Positions 49,625-58,229 of a DNA stretch of 64,000 bases are shown in pieces. Source of the DNA: Pseudomonas sp. UMAB-08 (lineage in GTDB: Bacteria; Pseudomonadota; Gammaproteobacteria; Pseudomonadales; Pseudomonadaceae); contig NZ_LT607425.1 in assembly GCF_900095225.1 (NCBI RefSeq), forward strand, positions 54,767-118,766, in the 5' to 3' direction. The translations under genes were made by a program, and so were the position numbers. Every line of letters starts with the position of its first letter. Positions within the stretch are counted from its first letter, which is position 1. A model generated the notes under the pieces. The model was not told where the DNA came from. It did no database searches and was given only the letters and a program-made list of their open reading frames with translations.

Positions 49625-50209
49625 TTAAACCCAGCCACTCACCTGCATTGCCTTGTACACCGCAACGATGGCCAGGACGAAAAACGCGCCGGCCGCCAAG
49701 CGACGGATCAAGGTGAGCGGGAGCTTTTCAGCCGCGAAGTTACCTGCCAGTACCACTGGAACGTTGGCGATCAGCATGCCCAGTGTGGTGCCGAGAATCA
49801 CCAGCCACAGGTAGGAGTACTGGGCGGCGAGCATCACGGTGGCGATTTGGGTCTTGTCGCCGATTTCAGCGATGAAGAACGTGATCAGCGTGGTCACGAA
49901 CGGCCCGAACTTGCGCGCAGTGCTGGCTTCGTCGTCATCCATTTTGTCGGGCACCAAGGTCCACAGCGCGGTGGCGGTGAAGCTGGCGGCCAGAATCCAG
50001 TGCAGGGTGGCATTCGAGAAGAAACTCCCGAACCAGGCCCCGACTGCACCTGCTGCGGCGTGGTTGGCCAGGGTTGCGACGATGATGCCGGCGATGATCG
50101 GCCAAGGCTTGCGAAAGCGCGCAGCGAGAATCAGGGCGAGGAGTTGGGTCTTGTCACCGATTTCGGCCAAGGCAACAACAGCGGTGGGGACGAGCAGGGA
50201 TTCCAGCAT
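49625..50209 (-). CDS. TMEM165/GDT1-family transporter, probable Mn2+ exporter
   Basis: The start at 50209 (MLESLLVPTAVVALAEIGDK) gives 194 aa. Two copies of the family motif E-x-G-D-K-(T/S) are visible, ALAEIGDKTQLLAL near residue 13 and IAEIGDKTQIATVM in the second half, on about six membrane segments. The family exchanges Mn2+ or Ca2+ against protons. The manganese riboswitch upstream makes Mn2+ export the likely role. The longer frame starting at 50299 lies inside the riboswitch and is rejected. Confidence 0.92.
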   Translation of the reverse strand: MLESLLVPTAVVALAEIGDKTQLLALILAARFRKPWPIIAGIIVATLANHAAAGAVGAWFGSFFSNATLHWILAASFTATALWTLVPDKMDDDEASTARKFGPFVTTLITFFIAEIGDKTQIATVMLAAQYSYLWLVILGTTLGMLIANVPVVLAGNFAAEKLPLTLIRRLAAGAFFVLAIVAVYKAMQVSGWV

Positions 50210-50280
50210 CAGGTTTTTCCTAAGGGGCGGGTCGACACGGCTATGACACGTACAGCCTTCCCGCCCCGGGTAAGGTGTTC

Positions 50281-50412
50281 GTGTCATAGGTCTTGTCAAA
50301 CCACCGATCCGACTGAGCGGATCTGGGTCGCACGCACCATGGTCTGTTGACCAAGTATGTTGATACGTGCCGGACGAGCATGGCGCTCGTGGGAGACTAC
50401 TCCCCTAGGACG
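50281..50412 (-). ncRNA. yybP-ykoY manganese riboswitch
   Basis: On the minus strand the leader runs from about 50412 to 50281. It contains the conserved loop element AGGGGAGTAG (50407-50397 region), then ATCAACATACTTGGTC, and then GGTTTGACAAGACCTATG with the closing helix at ACCTATGACAC. These are the hallmark blocks of the yybP-ykoY class as I remember them from E. coli mntP and alx. Mn2+ binding would stabilise a helix that favours expression of the downstream transporter. Exact ends are approximate. Confidence 0.85.
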
Positions 50413-50418
50413 GAGCGG

Positions 50419-50447
50419 ATTCTGCCTACACCGAAAGCATTCGGCAA
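50419..50447 (-). promoter_or_regulatory. Predicted promoter of the riboswitch-GDT1 unit
   Basis: Minus-strand TTGCCG (50442-50447) and CAGAAT (50419-50424) are 17 bp apart. Transcription would begin about 7 bases downstream, just before the riboswitch. The boxes begin only a few bases after the rsmC stop codon (50452). Confidence 0.5.
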
Positions 50448-50451
50448 GTGC

Positions 50452-51456
50452 TTATTTTTTTTCGCGTTTGGCGCGATAGACACGAAAGCCTTGCCCTTGT
50501 GCCTTCACCGCACACACACCCAGATGCTCTTCGATCAGTGGCTGATAGCGAAGGAAAGCATTGGCGACCAAGCGGAGTTCGCCACCGTTTTTTAGATGTT
50601 GGCGAGCTTTTCGCAGCAAGTTCTCGGTTGCCAGGTAGTCGGTATGCACGCCGACGTGGAACGGAGGATTACTCAAAATAGTGCTCAAACCCATGGGCGC
50701 GGCGTCGATGCCGTCACCGGTCAACACTTCACCCTCCAGGCCATTGGCGGCCAGAGTCAGGCGGCTGCTGGCGGTGGCAAAGGCATCGACATCCAGCAGC
50801 GTGACATTGTTATGCGGGTAGCGACGCTTGACCGCAGCCCCCAACACCCCGGCGCCACACCCGAAGTCGAGCACCTCGCCGCTGGGCAGTTTGTCCAGAT
50901 GCTGCAGGAGCAGCGCCGAACCGCGATCCAGTCGACCATGGCTGAAGACGCCGGGCAGGCTGACCACGGTGAGTGGGCCGTCTTCCAGGTCGACTTCATA
51001 GCGTTGGGCCATGCTTTCCAGGGTCACCGCTTGCGGTGCGTTCTCGACAGTCACCAGCCAAAGCTGGCAGTGGCGGGCGCTGTCGACTTTGCGGGGCTTG
51101 CCGAAGGGGCTCAGTTGTTTGGCTGCGGCTTCGATGCCGCTGCGTTTTTCGCCGACCAGGTACAGCTCGCGTCCGGCCAGGCGCGATGCCAGGGCGTTCA
51201 ATACGTAATCGGTCAGGTCGCGGGCTTTGGGCACAAACAGCACGGCTGTTTCGAACGCCTGCTCTGGCACATTGACCCCAAAGTGGCAGCGGCCTTCGAA
51301 ACGCGCGTCCAGCACCGCTTGATCGCCGGCATGCCAGCACCAACCGTGGGCATTCGGCAATTTCCCGAGCAGATCGTCTGCAGGCAGCCCGGCCAGGAGC
51401 ACGGAGCCCTGAAACAATTCGGCCTGACGGAGTAACACTTCACTGCGCGGGTCCAT
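50452..51456 (-). CDS. rsmC: 16S rRNA m2G1207 methyltransferase
   Basis: RsmC methylates G1207 in the 30S subunit. The 334-aa protein starts MDPRSEVLLRQAELFQGSV and consists of two related methyltransferase-fold halves. The C-terminal, active half contains SAM motif I EVLDFGCGAGVLGAAVKRR near residue 190 and the catalytic NPPF in STILSNPPFHVG. The length is normal. It ends immediately before the promoter of the GDT1-family gene. Confidence 0.93.
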   Translation of the reverse strand: MDPRSEVLLRQAELFQGSVLLAGLPADDLLGKLPNAHGWCWHAGDQAVLDARFEGRCHFGVNVPEQAFETAVLFVPKARDLTDYVLNALASRLAGRELYLVGEKRSGIEAAAKQLSPFGKPRKVDSARHCQLWLVTVENAPQAVTLESMAQRYEVDLEDGPLTVVSLPGVFSHGRLDRGSALLLQHLDKLPSGEVLDFGCGAGVLGAAVKRRYPHNNVTLLDVDAFATASSRLTLAANGLEGEVLTGDGIDAAPMGLSTILSNPPFHVGVHTDYLATENLLRKARQHLKNGGELRLVANAFLRYQPLIEEHLGVCAVKAQGQGFRVYRAKREKK

Positions 51457-51495
51457 CTTTGGCTCCTGAAAAGTGGCGAAGTCTAACAGAGCTTG

Positions 51496-52461
51496 TCAGC
51501 TCACGACCCGTCGCGGTGTGCCCGCGAAAAACGCGTGGGCATTTTCGCTGAGTTGGCCGACGATCCGCTGCCGGGCTTCGCGACTGCCCCAGGCGTTGTG
51601 CGGGGTGACGATCAAGCGCGGAATGTCGCCCGCCAACAGCGGATTGCCGTTCACTGGCGGCTCGACGGTCAGCACATCCGTTGCGGCGCCGCCCAGATGC
51701 CCGTTGCGCAAGGCATCGGCGAGCGCTTGTTCGTCAATCAGGCCGCCACGTGCGGTATTGATCACAAAAGCGTGGGGTTTGAGCAGGCCGAGCTCATAGG
51801 CGCCGATCATGTTCCGGGTGTGTTCGTTGAGCGGGCAGTGCAGGGTCAATGCATCGACTTGCGGCAGCAGTTCTTGCAGCGGCACACGGTCATCACGCTC
51901 AGGGCGGCCGGGTATCTGCCCCAGTAGCACGCGCATGCCGAAGGCTTCGGCCAGCTTCGCGACGGCGCCGCCGAGTTCGCCATAACCCAGCATGCCGAGG
52001 GTTTTGCCTTCCAGCTCGACGATAGGGAAATCCAGCAGGCAGAACTGTTTGGCGTGCTGCCAGCCCCCATGCTGCACCGCGTTTTGATAGTCCGGCAGGC
52101 GGGTCGCCAGCGCGAGCAGCAGCATCAGCGTGTGTTGCGCCACGGAGGCAGTGCCATAACCCTGGCAGTTGCTGACCACAACCCCATGTTCACGGGCCGC
52201 GACCAGGTCGACGTTGTTGGTGCCCGTGGCGGAAATCAGCACCAGCTTCAAATCGGGACACGCCGCGAACGTGCTGGCATCTATCATGATTTTGTTGGTA
52301 ATCGCCACCTGCGCGCCTTGCAGACGTTCGATCACCTGTTGCGGTGTGCTGGTGGTGTGCAACTGCAAATCGCTGAAGTGTTCACGCAGCTCGCTGAGGT
52401 CAAGATCACCCAGGTCCAGAGACGTATGGTCGAGGAAAACTGCTTTGTGATGATTGCTCAT
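51496..52461 (-). CDS. D-2-hydroxyacid dehydrogenase (glycerate dehydrogenase-like)
   Basis: The start at 52461 (MSNHHKAVFLDHTSLDLGD) gives 321 aa. The NAD-binding GxGxxG (LGMLGYGELGGAVAKLAEAFG) is near residue 150. Catalytic Arg, Glu and His are in NTARGGLIDEQALADAL, the ATDVLTVEPP stretch and VTPHNAWGS. It would reduce a 2-oxoacid such as hydroxypyruvate or glyoxylate to the D-hydroxyacid. It diverges from the ABC-transporter operon. Confidence 0.9.
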   Translation of the reverse strand: MSNHHKAVFLDHTSLDLGDLDLSELREHFSDLQLHTTSTPQQVIERLQGAQVAITNKIMIDASTFAACPDLKLVLISATGTNNVDLVAAREHGVVVSNCQGYGTASVAQHTLMLLLALATRLPDYQNAVQHGGWQHAKQFCLLDFPIVELEGKTLGMLGYGELGGAVAKLAEAFGMRVLLGQIPGRPERDDRVPLQELLPQVDALTLHCPLNEHTRNMIGAYELGLLKPHAFVINTARGGLIDEQALADALRNGHLGGAATDVLTVEPPVNGNPLLAGDIPRLIVTPHNAWGSREARQRIVGQLSENAHAFFAGTPRRVVS

Positions 52462-52689
52462 GGGATGAGGCGCCTTATTGAAAATATAAGGTCCAGCCCG
52501 AAATGGCTGGAGGCACTGGAAAGGTATCAATTTCTGGTAGTCGACGCGACCGTCTGGGGGAGGTGTCCGTATTCGGCGGCACGCGCAACTGTTCAGCCAC
52601 AAACAGTCGCGCAACAGCTTGTGCAGTGAGAAGCACACTCGGGTATTTCGATATTCTGTTAACTCATTGTTTTTTATTGATATTTATCT

Positions 52690-52706
52690 TTGGCACGGTT
52701 GCTGCT
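52690..52706 (+). promoter_or_regulatory. Candidate sigma-54 promoter
   Basis: TTGGCACGGTTGCTGCT matches the -24/-12 consensus: TGGCAC, with GG at 52692-52693, exactly 10 bases before GC at 52704-52705. Only the first T of the -12 TTGC block is replaced by C. It lies 48 bp upstream of the first gene of the ABC-transporter operon. An RpoN-dependent activator site further upstream was not recognised. Confidence 0.6.
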
Positions 52707-52753
52707 CTATCACTGTGGACGGTGCTGAGTCGGCACGTGGGCGGGGAAAGGCA

Positions 52754-53920
52754 ATGTCTGAGTTCACAGAAAATCGGGAGACGGTTCCCACCACGCTTCC
52801 AGAGTGGCTGTTGTTGCAAGCAGGGCAACACCCAACAGGCATCGCCTTGCGCCATAAACATTTGGGTGTGTGGCAAGTGCGCAGTTGGTCTCAGGTCGCC
52901 ACGCAGGTGCTCAGTCTTGCCACGGCATTGCACCTGCGCGGTTTTACCCCTGGCGCAACGCTGACCCTGTTAAGCCGACCACGGCCCGAAGCCTTGCTGG
53001 CGACGTTGGCTGCTCAGTGGCTCGGCGGCGTGGCCGCGCTGCTCGACCCGCTGGATGCTGCATCAGAGCAAACAGCCTTGCTGGAGCAACTGCAACCCGA
53101 CTTTATCTTTGCCGAAGGGCTGGAAGAACTTCAGCGGGTGGACGCCGCGCACCTGGCCCCGCAGCTGGTGTTCTATGCCGACGGCCGCACGGTCACAGGC
53201 AACGCCGATGGGCAGGGCAGGTGGGTCGCCTACGCAAGCCTGGTGGAGCAAGCACCGAATCTTGAATTGCCGGTTCGAGGGCATTCCCAGCACACGGCCT
53301 TTGCATTTTATCGGCGTGGTGAGGGCGGCGTCCTTGAGCAGCAGCGAATCAGTCACGCCGAACTGTTGAATGAAGGCCGACATCTGGTTGAGGTTCAGCA
53401 GTTGGGTAGTCATGAGGAAGCATTGGCCGCCAGGGCGTTCGCCGCGGGTGGGCAAGCCCGCTATCTACTGGCTCCCTGGCTGATTGCAGGTTTCCGTTTG
53501 AATTTTCCGGAGAGCCTGGCCACTCGGGATAACGACCGTCGCGAACTCGGGCCGACCCTGGTGGCGGGCACCCGCGAAACCTATGGCCGCCTGCATGCGC
53601 TGGTCTTGACCCGGTTGCCGCCCGTGGGCAGTTGGCAGCGGCATCTGGTCGAGTGGGCGTTGGCCAGCAGGCCGGGTGTTGTCCGCAGAGTGCTGGGCGA
53701 TTGGTTGATCCGCAGGCCGTTGCGCGATGTCCTCGGCTTTAGCCGTACGCACGCCGCGCTGCTGGTGGGTGACGCGTTACCGGAAAACACCAAAGCATTC
53801 TTTGCATTGCTGGGTATCAACATCCAGGGGTGGCCAGACCCGGGTCAATGGCAACCCCGGCCCCGAGCGTCAGCAGAGCGGGTCGATGGATGGATTAATG
53901 ACGGCCCGCAATTGGCCTGA
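52754..53920 (+). CDS. Degenerate AMP-dependent ligase-like protein, probably inactive
   Basis: The start at 52754 (MSEFTENRETVPTTLPEWLL) has GGGGAAAGG upstream and gives 388 aa, against about 640 for related ABC-operon acyl-CoA ligases. The N-terminal third is clearly ANL-like (GIALRHKHLGVWQVRSWSQV; AAQWLGGVAALLDPLD). The P-loop position reads AFAFYRRGEGGVLEQQRISH, with the TSGTTG-PKG residues lost, and the catalytic C-terminal domain is missing. The frame is open throughout, so it is a maintained pseudoenzyme rather than a fresh pseudogene. Possible roles are substrate binding or complex formation with the transporter. Confidence 0.8.
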   Translation: MSEFTENRETVPTTLPEWLLLQAGQHPTGIALRHKHLGVWQVRSWSQVATQVLSLATALHLRGFTPGATLTLLSRPRPEALLATLAAQWLGGVAALLDPLDAASEQTALLEQLQPDFIFAEGLEELQRVDAAHLAPQLVFYADGRTVTGNADGQGRWVAYASLVEQAPNLELPVRGHSQHTAFAFYRRGEGGVLEQQRISHAELLNEGRHLVEVQQLGSHEEALAARAFAAGGQARYLLAPWLIAGFRLNFPESLATRDNDRRELGPTLVAGTRETYGRLHALVLTRLPPVGSWQRHLVEWALASRPGVVRRVLGDWLIRRPLRDVLGFSRTHAALLVGDALPENTKAFFALLGINIQGWPDPGQWQPRPRASAERVDGWINDGPQLA

Positions 53921-53934
53921 TCAGGAGCACGACG

Positions 53935-54726
53935 ATGTCTCAGGCTACTCGCGCAGTACCGCAGCCTTTGCTGGAACTGGAACATATTTCGCTGTCGTTC
54001 AAGGGTGTTAAAGCCATCACCGATATCAGCTTCGCCGTCGCCCCCGGTGAGATCTGTGCCTTGATCGGCCCCAATGGTGCCGGCAAGAGTTCGCTGCTCA
54101 ATGTGATCAATGGTGTTTATCAGGCACAGGAGGGGCGGATCAGTTTCAACGGTGAAGTTCACCGCCGCATGCACCCGCACGCCGCCGCGCAACGAGGCAT
54201 TGCCCGGACGTTTCAGAATATTGCGCTGTTCAAGGGGATGAGTGTTCTCGACAACGTGCTGTGCGGTCGCAATCTCAAACGCCGCAGCACGTGGGTCGAA
54301 CAAGCACTGCGCCTGGGGCGTGCAGCGGCTGAAGACGACCGCCAGCGTGAAGCCGCCGAGCGCGTGATCGAGTTTTTGCGGATCCACGCCTGGCGTGATG
54401 CGATCGTGGGCAAGTTGCCTTACGGCTTGCAAAAGCGTGTCGAGCTGGGTCGTGCATTGGCCGCTGAACCCACGCTCCTGCTGTTGGACGAGCCCATGGC
54501 CGGGATGAACGCCGAGGAGAAGCAGGAAATGAGCCGCTTCATCGTCGACATCAACCGGGAGTTTGGCACCACCGTGGTGTTGATTGAGCACGATATCGGC
54601 GTCGTGATGGGCATCTCGGACCATGTGGTGGTGCTCGACTACGGCAGCAAAATCGGTGATGGCACCCCAGAGGTGGTACGCCGTGATCCCAAGGTAATCG
54701 CCGCGTATCTCGGCACCCGACACTGA
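53935..54726 (+). CDS. ABC transporter ATP-binding protein, LivG type
   Basis: The 263-aa protein has Walker A GPNGAGKSSLLNVI near residue 43 and Walker B LLLLDEPMAGMN, with the signature region YGLQKRVELGRAL slightly atypical (QKR rather than SGGQ). The LivG/BraF arrangement, including the conserved RTFQNIALFKGMSVLDNVL, is present. It begins 14 bp after the ligase-like gene and is the first ATPase of a five-gene branched-chain-type transporter. Confidence 0.92.
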   Translation: MSQATRAVPQPLLELEHISLSFKGVKAITDISFAVAPGEICALIGPNGAGKSSLLNVINGVYQAQEGRISFNGEVHRRMHPHAAAQRGIARTFQNIALFKGMSVLDNVLCGRNLKRRSTWVEQALRLGRAAAEDDRQREAAERVIEFLRIHAWRDAIVGKLPYGLQKRVELGRALAAEPTLLLLDEPMAGMNAEEKQEMSRFIVDINREFGTTVVLIEHDIGVVMGISDHVVVLDYGSKIGDGTPEVVRRDPKVIAAYLGTRH

Positions 54727-54801
54727 CACCCAGGCATGAGTCGGCTCCCTCGAATGACCCGGGGAGCAGGTCAGCGTATGCCGAACAACAGGTGATTTAG
54801 C

Positions 54802-55683
54802 ATGGAATTTTTCTTCGAAGTACTGATCGGGGGGCTGCTGGCCGGGGTGATGTACTCGCTGGTCGCCATCGGTTTCGTCCTGATCTACAAGGCTTCGGGC
54901 GTGTTCAATTTCGCCCAGGGGGCCATGGTGCTGTTCGCTGCCCTGACGTTTGTCAGCCTGGTTGAGCGCGGCATTCCGTTTTGGCTGGCGTTCGTTATTT
55001 GCCTGGCGGTGATGGTGGTGCTGGCGCTGTTGGTCGAGCGGATCGTGTTACGGCCGCTGGTCAATCGCCCGCCGATCATCCTGTTCATGGCCACGTTGGG
55101 TCTGTCTTACGTCATCGAGGGCTTCGCCCAGTCACTCTGGGGCTCCCAGGTGCATGGCCTGGAGTTGGGCATTAGCGACGAGCCTCTGGAAATCAAAGGC
55201 ATGCTCCTGTCGCAGTTCGACCTGTTCGCCTCCGCTACCGCAGCCCTTTTGGTGGTGGTGCTCTCGGTCCTGTTCAACAAAACGCGGGTTGGCTTGTCGC
55301 TGCGGGCAGTGGCTGACGATCCGCTGGCAGCCCTGGCGGTAGGGGTGAAGCTGCCACGTATCTGGGCATTGGTCTGGTCGGTGGCCGGTTTTGTCGGGCT
55401 GGTCGCCGGGCTGCTGTGGGGCGCGCGCCTGGGGGTCCAGTTCTCGCTCTCCTTGATCGTTCTCAAAGCGTTACCCGTGTTGATCATCGGCGGCTTTTCC
55501 TCCATCAGCGGCGCGATCATCGGCGGGCTGATCATTGGTGCGTCGGAGAAGTTGGCAGAGGTGTATCTGGGTCCCCTTATCGGGGGCGGTCTCGAGAACT
55601 GGTTTCCCTATGTGCTGGCCTTGCTGTTCTTGCTGGTGCGGCCAGCGGGATTGTTCGGCGAACGTGCCATCGAGCGGGTTTAA
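54802..55683 (+). CDS. ABC transporter permease, LivH type
   Basis: The 293-aa inner-membrane protein has about eight hydrophobic segments. It begins MEFFFEVLIGGLLAGVMYSL, the classical LivH opening, and contains GVFNFAQGAMVLFAALTFV and the GLLWGARLGVQFSL region. It pairs with the LivM-type permease 11 bp downstream to form the substrate channel. Confidence 0.92.
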   Translation: MEFFFEVLIGGLLAGVMYSLVAIGFVLIYKASGVFNFAQGAMVLFAALTFVSLVERGIPFWLAFVICLAVMVVLALLVERIVLRPLVNRPPIILFMATLGLSYVIEGFAQSLWGSQVHGLELGISDEPLEIKGMLLSQFDLFASATAALLVVVLSVLFNKTRVGLSLRAVADDPLAALAVGVKLPRIWALVWSVAGFVGLVAGLLWGARLGVQFSLSLIVLKALPVLIIGGFSSISGAIIGGLIIGASEKLAEVYLGPLIGGGLENWFPYVLALLFLLVRPAGLFGERAIERV

Positions 55684-55694
55684 GGAGAACACAT

Positions 55695-56762
55695 ATGTTC
55701 TATAAAGAAGCCGGCCAGTTCAGCACGACCTATGCGGCGGACCGTCGTGTGTTTCGTCTCAGGCAGGACCGTTATGGGCTGGTCCTGCTATTGGCCTTTG
55801 CGTTTATCGGTGTGCCCTTCATCGGCAACGACTATTGGTTCAGTGCCATTCTCATTCCATTCCTGGTGCTGTCGCTGGCCGGGCTGGGGCTTAATCTGTT
55901 GACGGGCTATGCCGGTCAATTGTCGCTGGGGTCAGCGGCCTTCATGGCCGTTGGTGCGTTCGCCACTTACAATTTTGAACTGCGCATATCGGGTCTGCCG
56001 CTGCTGGTCAGTATTGCGCTGGGCGGTGTCACCGCCGCACTGGTTGCGGTCGTGTTTGGATTGCCCAGTTTGCGCATCAAAGGCTTTTACCTGCTGGTGT
56101 CGACCCTGGCCGCACAGTTCTTCGTGGAATGGGTGCTGACTAAATTCGACTGGTTCTCCAATAACAACGCGTCCGGTGTCATCACTGCGCCGCCGCTGAG
56201 CATCCAAGGTATCGATTTCAGTACGCCGGTCGGTCGCTATCTGCTGACCCTGGGCATCGTGGTCGCGATGTTCTGGCTGGGTAAAAACCTGGCGCGCAGT
56301 GAGCTGGGGCGCAACTGGATGGCGGTGCGGGACATGGACACTGCCGCCGCAGTGATCGGTATTCCCATCCTCAAGAGCAAATTACTGGCCTTTGCCATCA
56401 GCGGGTTTTTCCTCGGCATCGCCGGCTCGCTGTGGGCGTTTACGTACCTGGGAACGGTCGAGCCCCACGGCTTTGATCTGAACCGGTCGTTCCAGATCTT
56501 GTTCATCATCATTATCGGCGGTCTGGGCAGCATCCTCGGCAACCTGCTGGGTGCTGCGTTTATCGTCTTGTTCCCGGTGCTGCTCTCCAACCTCGTCAGT
56601 TTGCTACCGGTGGGCCTGATCGATTCCGGGCAGTTGGAAAATGCTCAGAAAATGATTTTTGGCGCATTGATCATCATCTTTCTGATCAAAGAACCCGAGG
56701 GCCTGGCGCGCCTCTGGCAACGATTTCGCGAGCGCGCACGGCTCTGGCCGCTGCGCTACTGA
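55695..56762 (+). CDS. ABC transporter permease, LivM type
   Basis: A start at 55695 (MFYKEAGQFSTTYAADRRVF) has TAAGGAGAAC upstream and gives 355 aa; the longer frame overlaps the LivH-type gene. About ten membrane segments are visible, with GLGLNLLTGYAGQLSLGSAAF as the LivM signature and VRDMDTAAAVIGIP as the conserved cytoplasmic EAA-like loop. The C terminus is short and charged. Confidence 0.92.
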   Translation: MFYKEAGQFSTTYAADRRVFRLRQDRYGLVLLLAFAFIGVPFIGNDYWFSAILIPFLVLSLAGLGLNLLTGYAGQLSLGSAAFMAVGAFATYNFELRISGLPLLVSIALGGVTAALVAVVFGLPSLRIKGFYLLVSTLAAQFFVEWVLTKFDWFSNNNASGVITAPPLSIQGIDFSTPVGRYLLTLGIVVAMFWLGKNLARSELGRNWMAVRDMDTAAAVIGIPILKSKLLAFAISGFFLGIAGSLWAFTYLGTVEPHGFDLNRSFQILFIIIIGGLGSILGNLLGAAFIVLFPVLLSNLVSLLPVGLIDSGQLENAQKMIFGALIIIFLIKEPEGLARLWQRFRERARLWPLRY

Positions 56763-56844
56763 GTGAACCCCCGCGTGACCGGACGCTCGTCCATCTCAAC
56801 CCTTTAAACCTGCTAATCGCCCTGATTCGATAAGGATAATTCCG

Positions 56845-58170
56845 ATGCTAAAACGCACCTTTGTCAGAAGCCTCGCTTTGGCGCTGAGCCTGACCGCTAC
56901 AGCCATGACTGCGCATGCCGACAACGAGCAGTACTTTCCCTTACAGAGCTACCGGGTCGGTCCCTACGCAGCCGGCGGTACCGGCTTTTTTGGTGGGTTT
57001 ATCGACTACATGCAGTACGTCAATGCCAACGGTGGCGTGAACGGGGTCAAGCTGACCTGGAGCGAGTGCGAGACCGAGTACGTGGTAGAGAAGGGCGTTG
57101 AGTGCTACGAGCGTCTGAAAAAAGGACTTAACGGCGCGCCTGCTGCGGCGACCAACCCACTGTCGGTGGGGATCGCCTACGCGACGCTGGAGCGCTCGAC
57201 CGCAGACAAGTTGCCGTTGATTACCATCAACCACGGCCGGACCGACTCCACTGACGGCAGCGTCTTCCCCTACGTATTTCCGTTGCAACTGAACCCTTAT
57301 TCAGAAGTGTCGGCCATCATCAACTACATCGGTCAGCAAGCCGGCGGGCTGGACAAGCTCAAGGGCAAGAAGATTGTGACCCTCTACCACGGCTCGCCGT
57401 ACGGTAAGGAAACCAATGAGGTGTTGCAGACCCTGGCCGACAAGTACGGCTTCGAGCTGACCCTGGCTGAAGTCCCGCACCCAGGCAACGAGCAGCAGTC
57501 ACAGTGGCTGAACATTCGTCGGGCCAAGCCTGACTGGGTGATCCTGCGTGGCTGGGGGGTGATGAACCCGGTTGCGTTGAAAACCGCGCAGAAGGTCGGC
57601 TACCCGGCAGACCACATTATCGGCAATATCTGGAGTAACTCAGAAGAGGATGCCGCACCGGCGGGCGCTGCGGCCAAAGGTTTTATTTCCATCACCACTC
57701 ACCCGTCAGGCACTGACTTCCCTGTGCTGCAAGGCATTAAGAAGTCAGTACTGGATGCGGGTAAAGGCAACCTGGAAGACCCGAAACGGTTTGGCACGGT
57801 GTACTACAACCTCGGTGTGGTAAACGGCATCCTCAACGTTGAAGCGGTGCGGATCGCTCAGGAGAAATTTGGCAAAAAACCACTGACGGGTGAACAGGTC
57901 CGTTGGGGTTTCGAGCACCTGAACATCGACGAAGCACGACTCAAGGCGCTGGGGGCCGAGGGCCTGGTACAGCCGTTGAAACTGTCCTGCTCGGATCATG
58001 AGGGCGGTGGTGCCGTGCGCTTCCAACAATGGGACGGCCAGAAATGGAACCTGATCAGTGATTGGGTGCAGGCCGACCGTGCGTTGTTGCGGCCGATCAT
58101 CGAGGCCTCTTCGCATAAGTACGCGCAAGAAAAAGGCATCACGCCACGCGATTGCAGCAAGGAGTCTTAA
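56845..58170 (+). CDS. ABC transporter periplasmic substrate-binding protein
   Basis: The 441-aa protein starts MLKRTFVRSLALALSLTATA, a signal peptide cleaved near AHA-DNEQ. The mature protein is a type I periplasmic-binding fold of the LivK group; GTGFFGGFIDYMQYVNANGGVNG is in the N-terminal lobe. It has three visible Cys residues in the first lobe (SECETEYVVEKGVECYE), which may form a disulfide. The ligand is unknown; the ligase-like neighbour suggests an aromatic or fatty carboxylate rather than an amino acid. Confidence 0.9.
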   Translation: MLKRTFVRSLALALSLTATAMTAHADNEQYFPLQSYRVGPYAAGGTGFFGGFIDYMQYVNANGGVNGVKLTWSECETEYVVEKGVECYERLKKGLNGAPAAATNPLSVGIAYATLERSTADKLPLITINHGRTDSTDGSVFPYVFPLQLNPYSEVSAIINYIGQQAGGLDKLKGKKIVTLYHGSPYGKETNEVLQTLADKYGFELTLAEVPHPGNEQQSQWLNIRRAKPDWVILRGWGVMNPVALKTAQKVGYPADHIIGNIWSNSEEDAAPAGAAAKGFISITTHPSGTDFPVLQGIKKSVLDAGKGNLEDPKRFGTVYYNLGVVNGILNVEAVRIAQEKFGKKPLTGEQVRWGFEHLNIDEARLKALGAEGLVQPLKLSCSDHEGGGAVRFQQWDGQKWNLISDWVQADRALLRPIIEASSHKYAQEKGITPRDCSKES

Positions 58171-58229
58171 GCCGTCTATGGCCGAAGAGGGCTGCATGCG
58201 CTTCGGCCTCGTCACCCCTGGAGAGCGTT

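Noticed and set aside
50210..50299. N-terminal extension of the GDT1-family gene
   Set aside because: The additional 30 residues are encoded within the riboswitch and have no membrane-protein character. The family N terminus begins at 50209.
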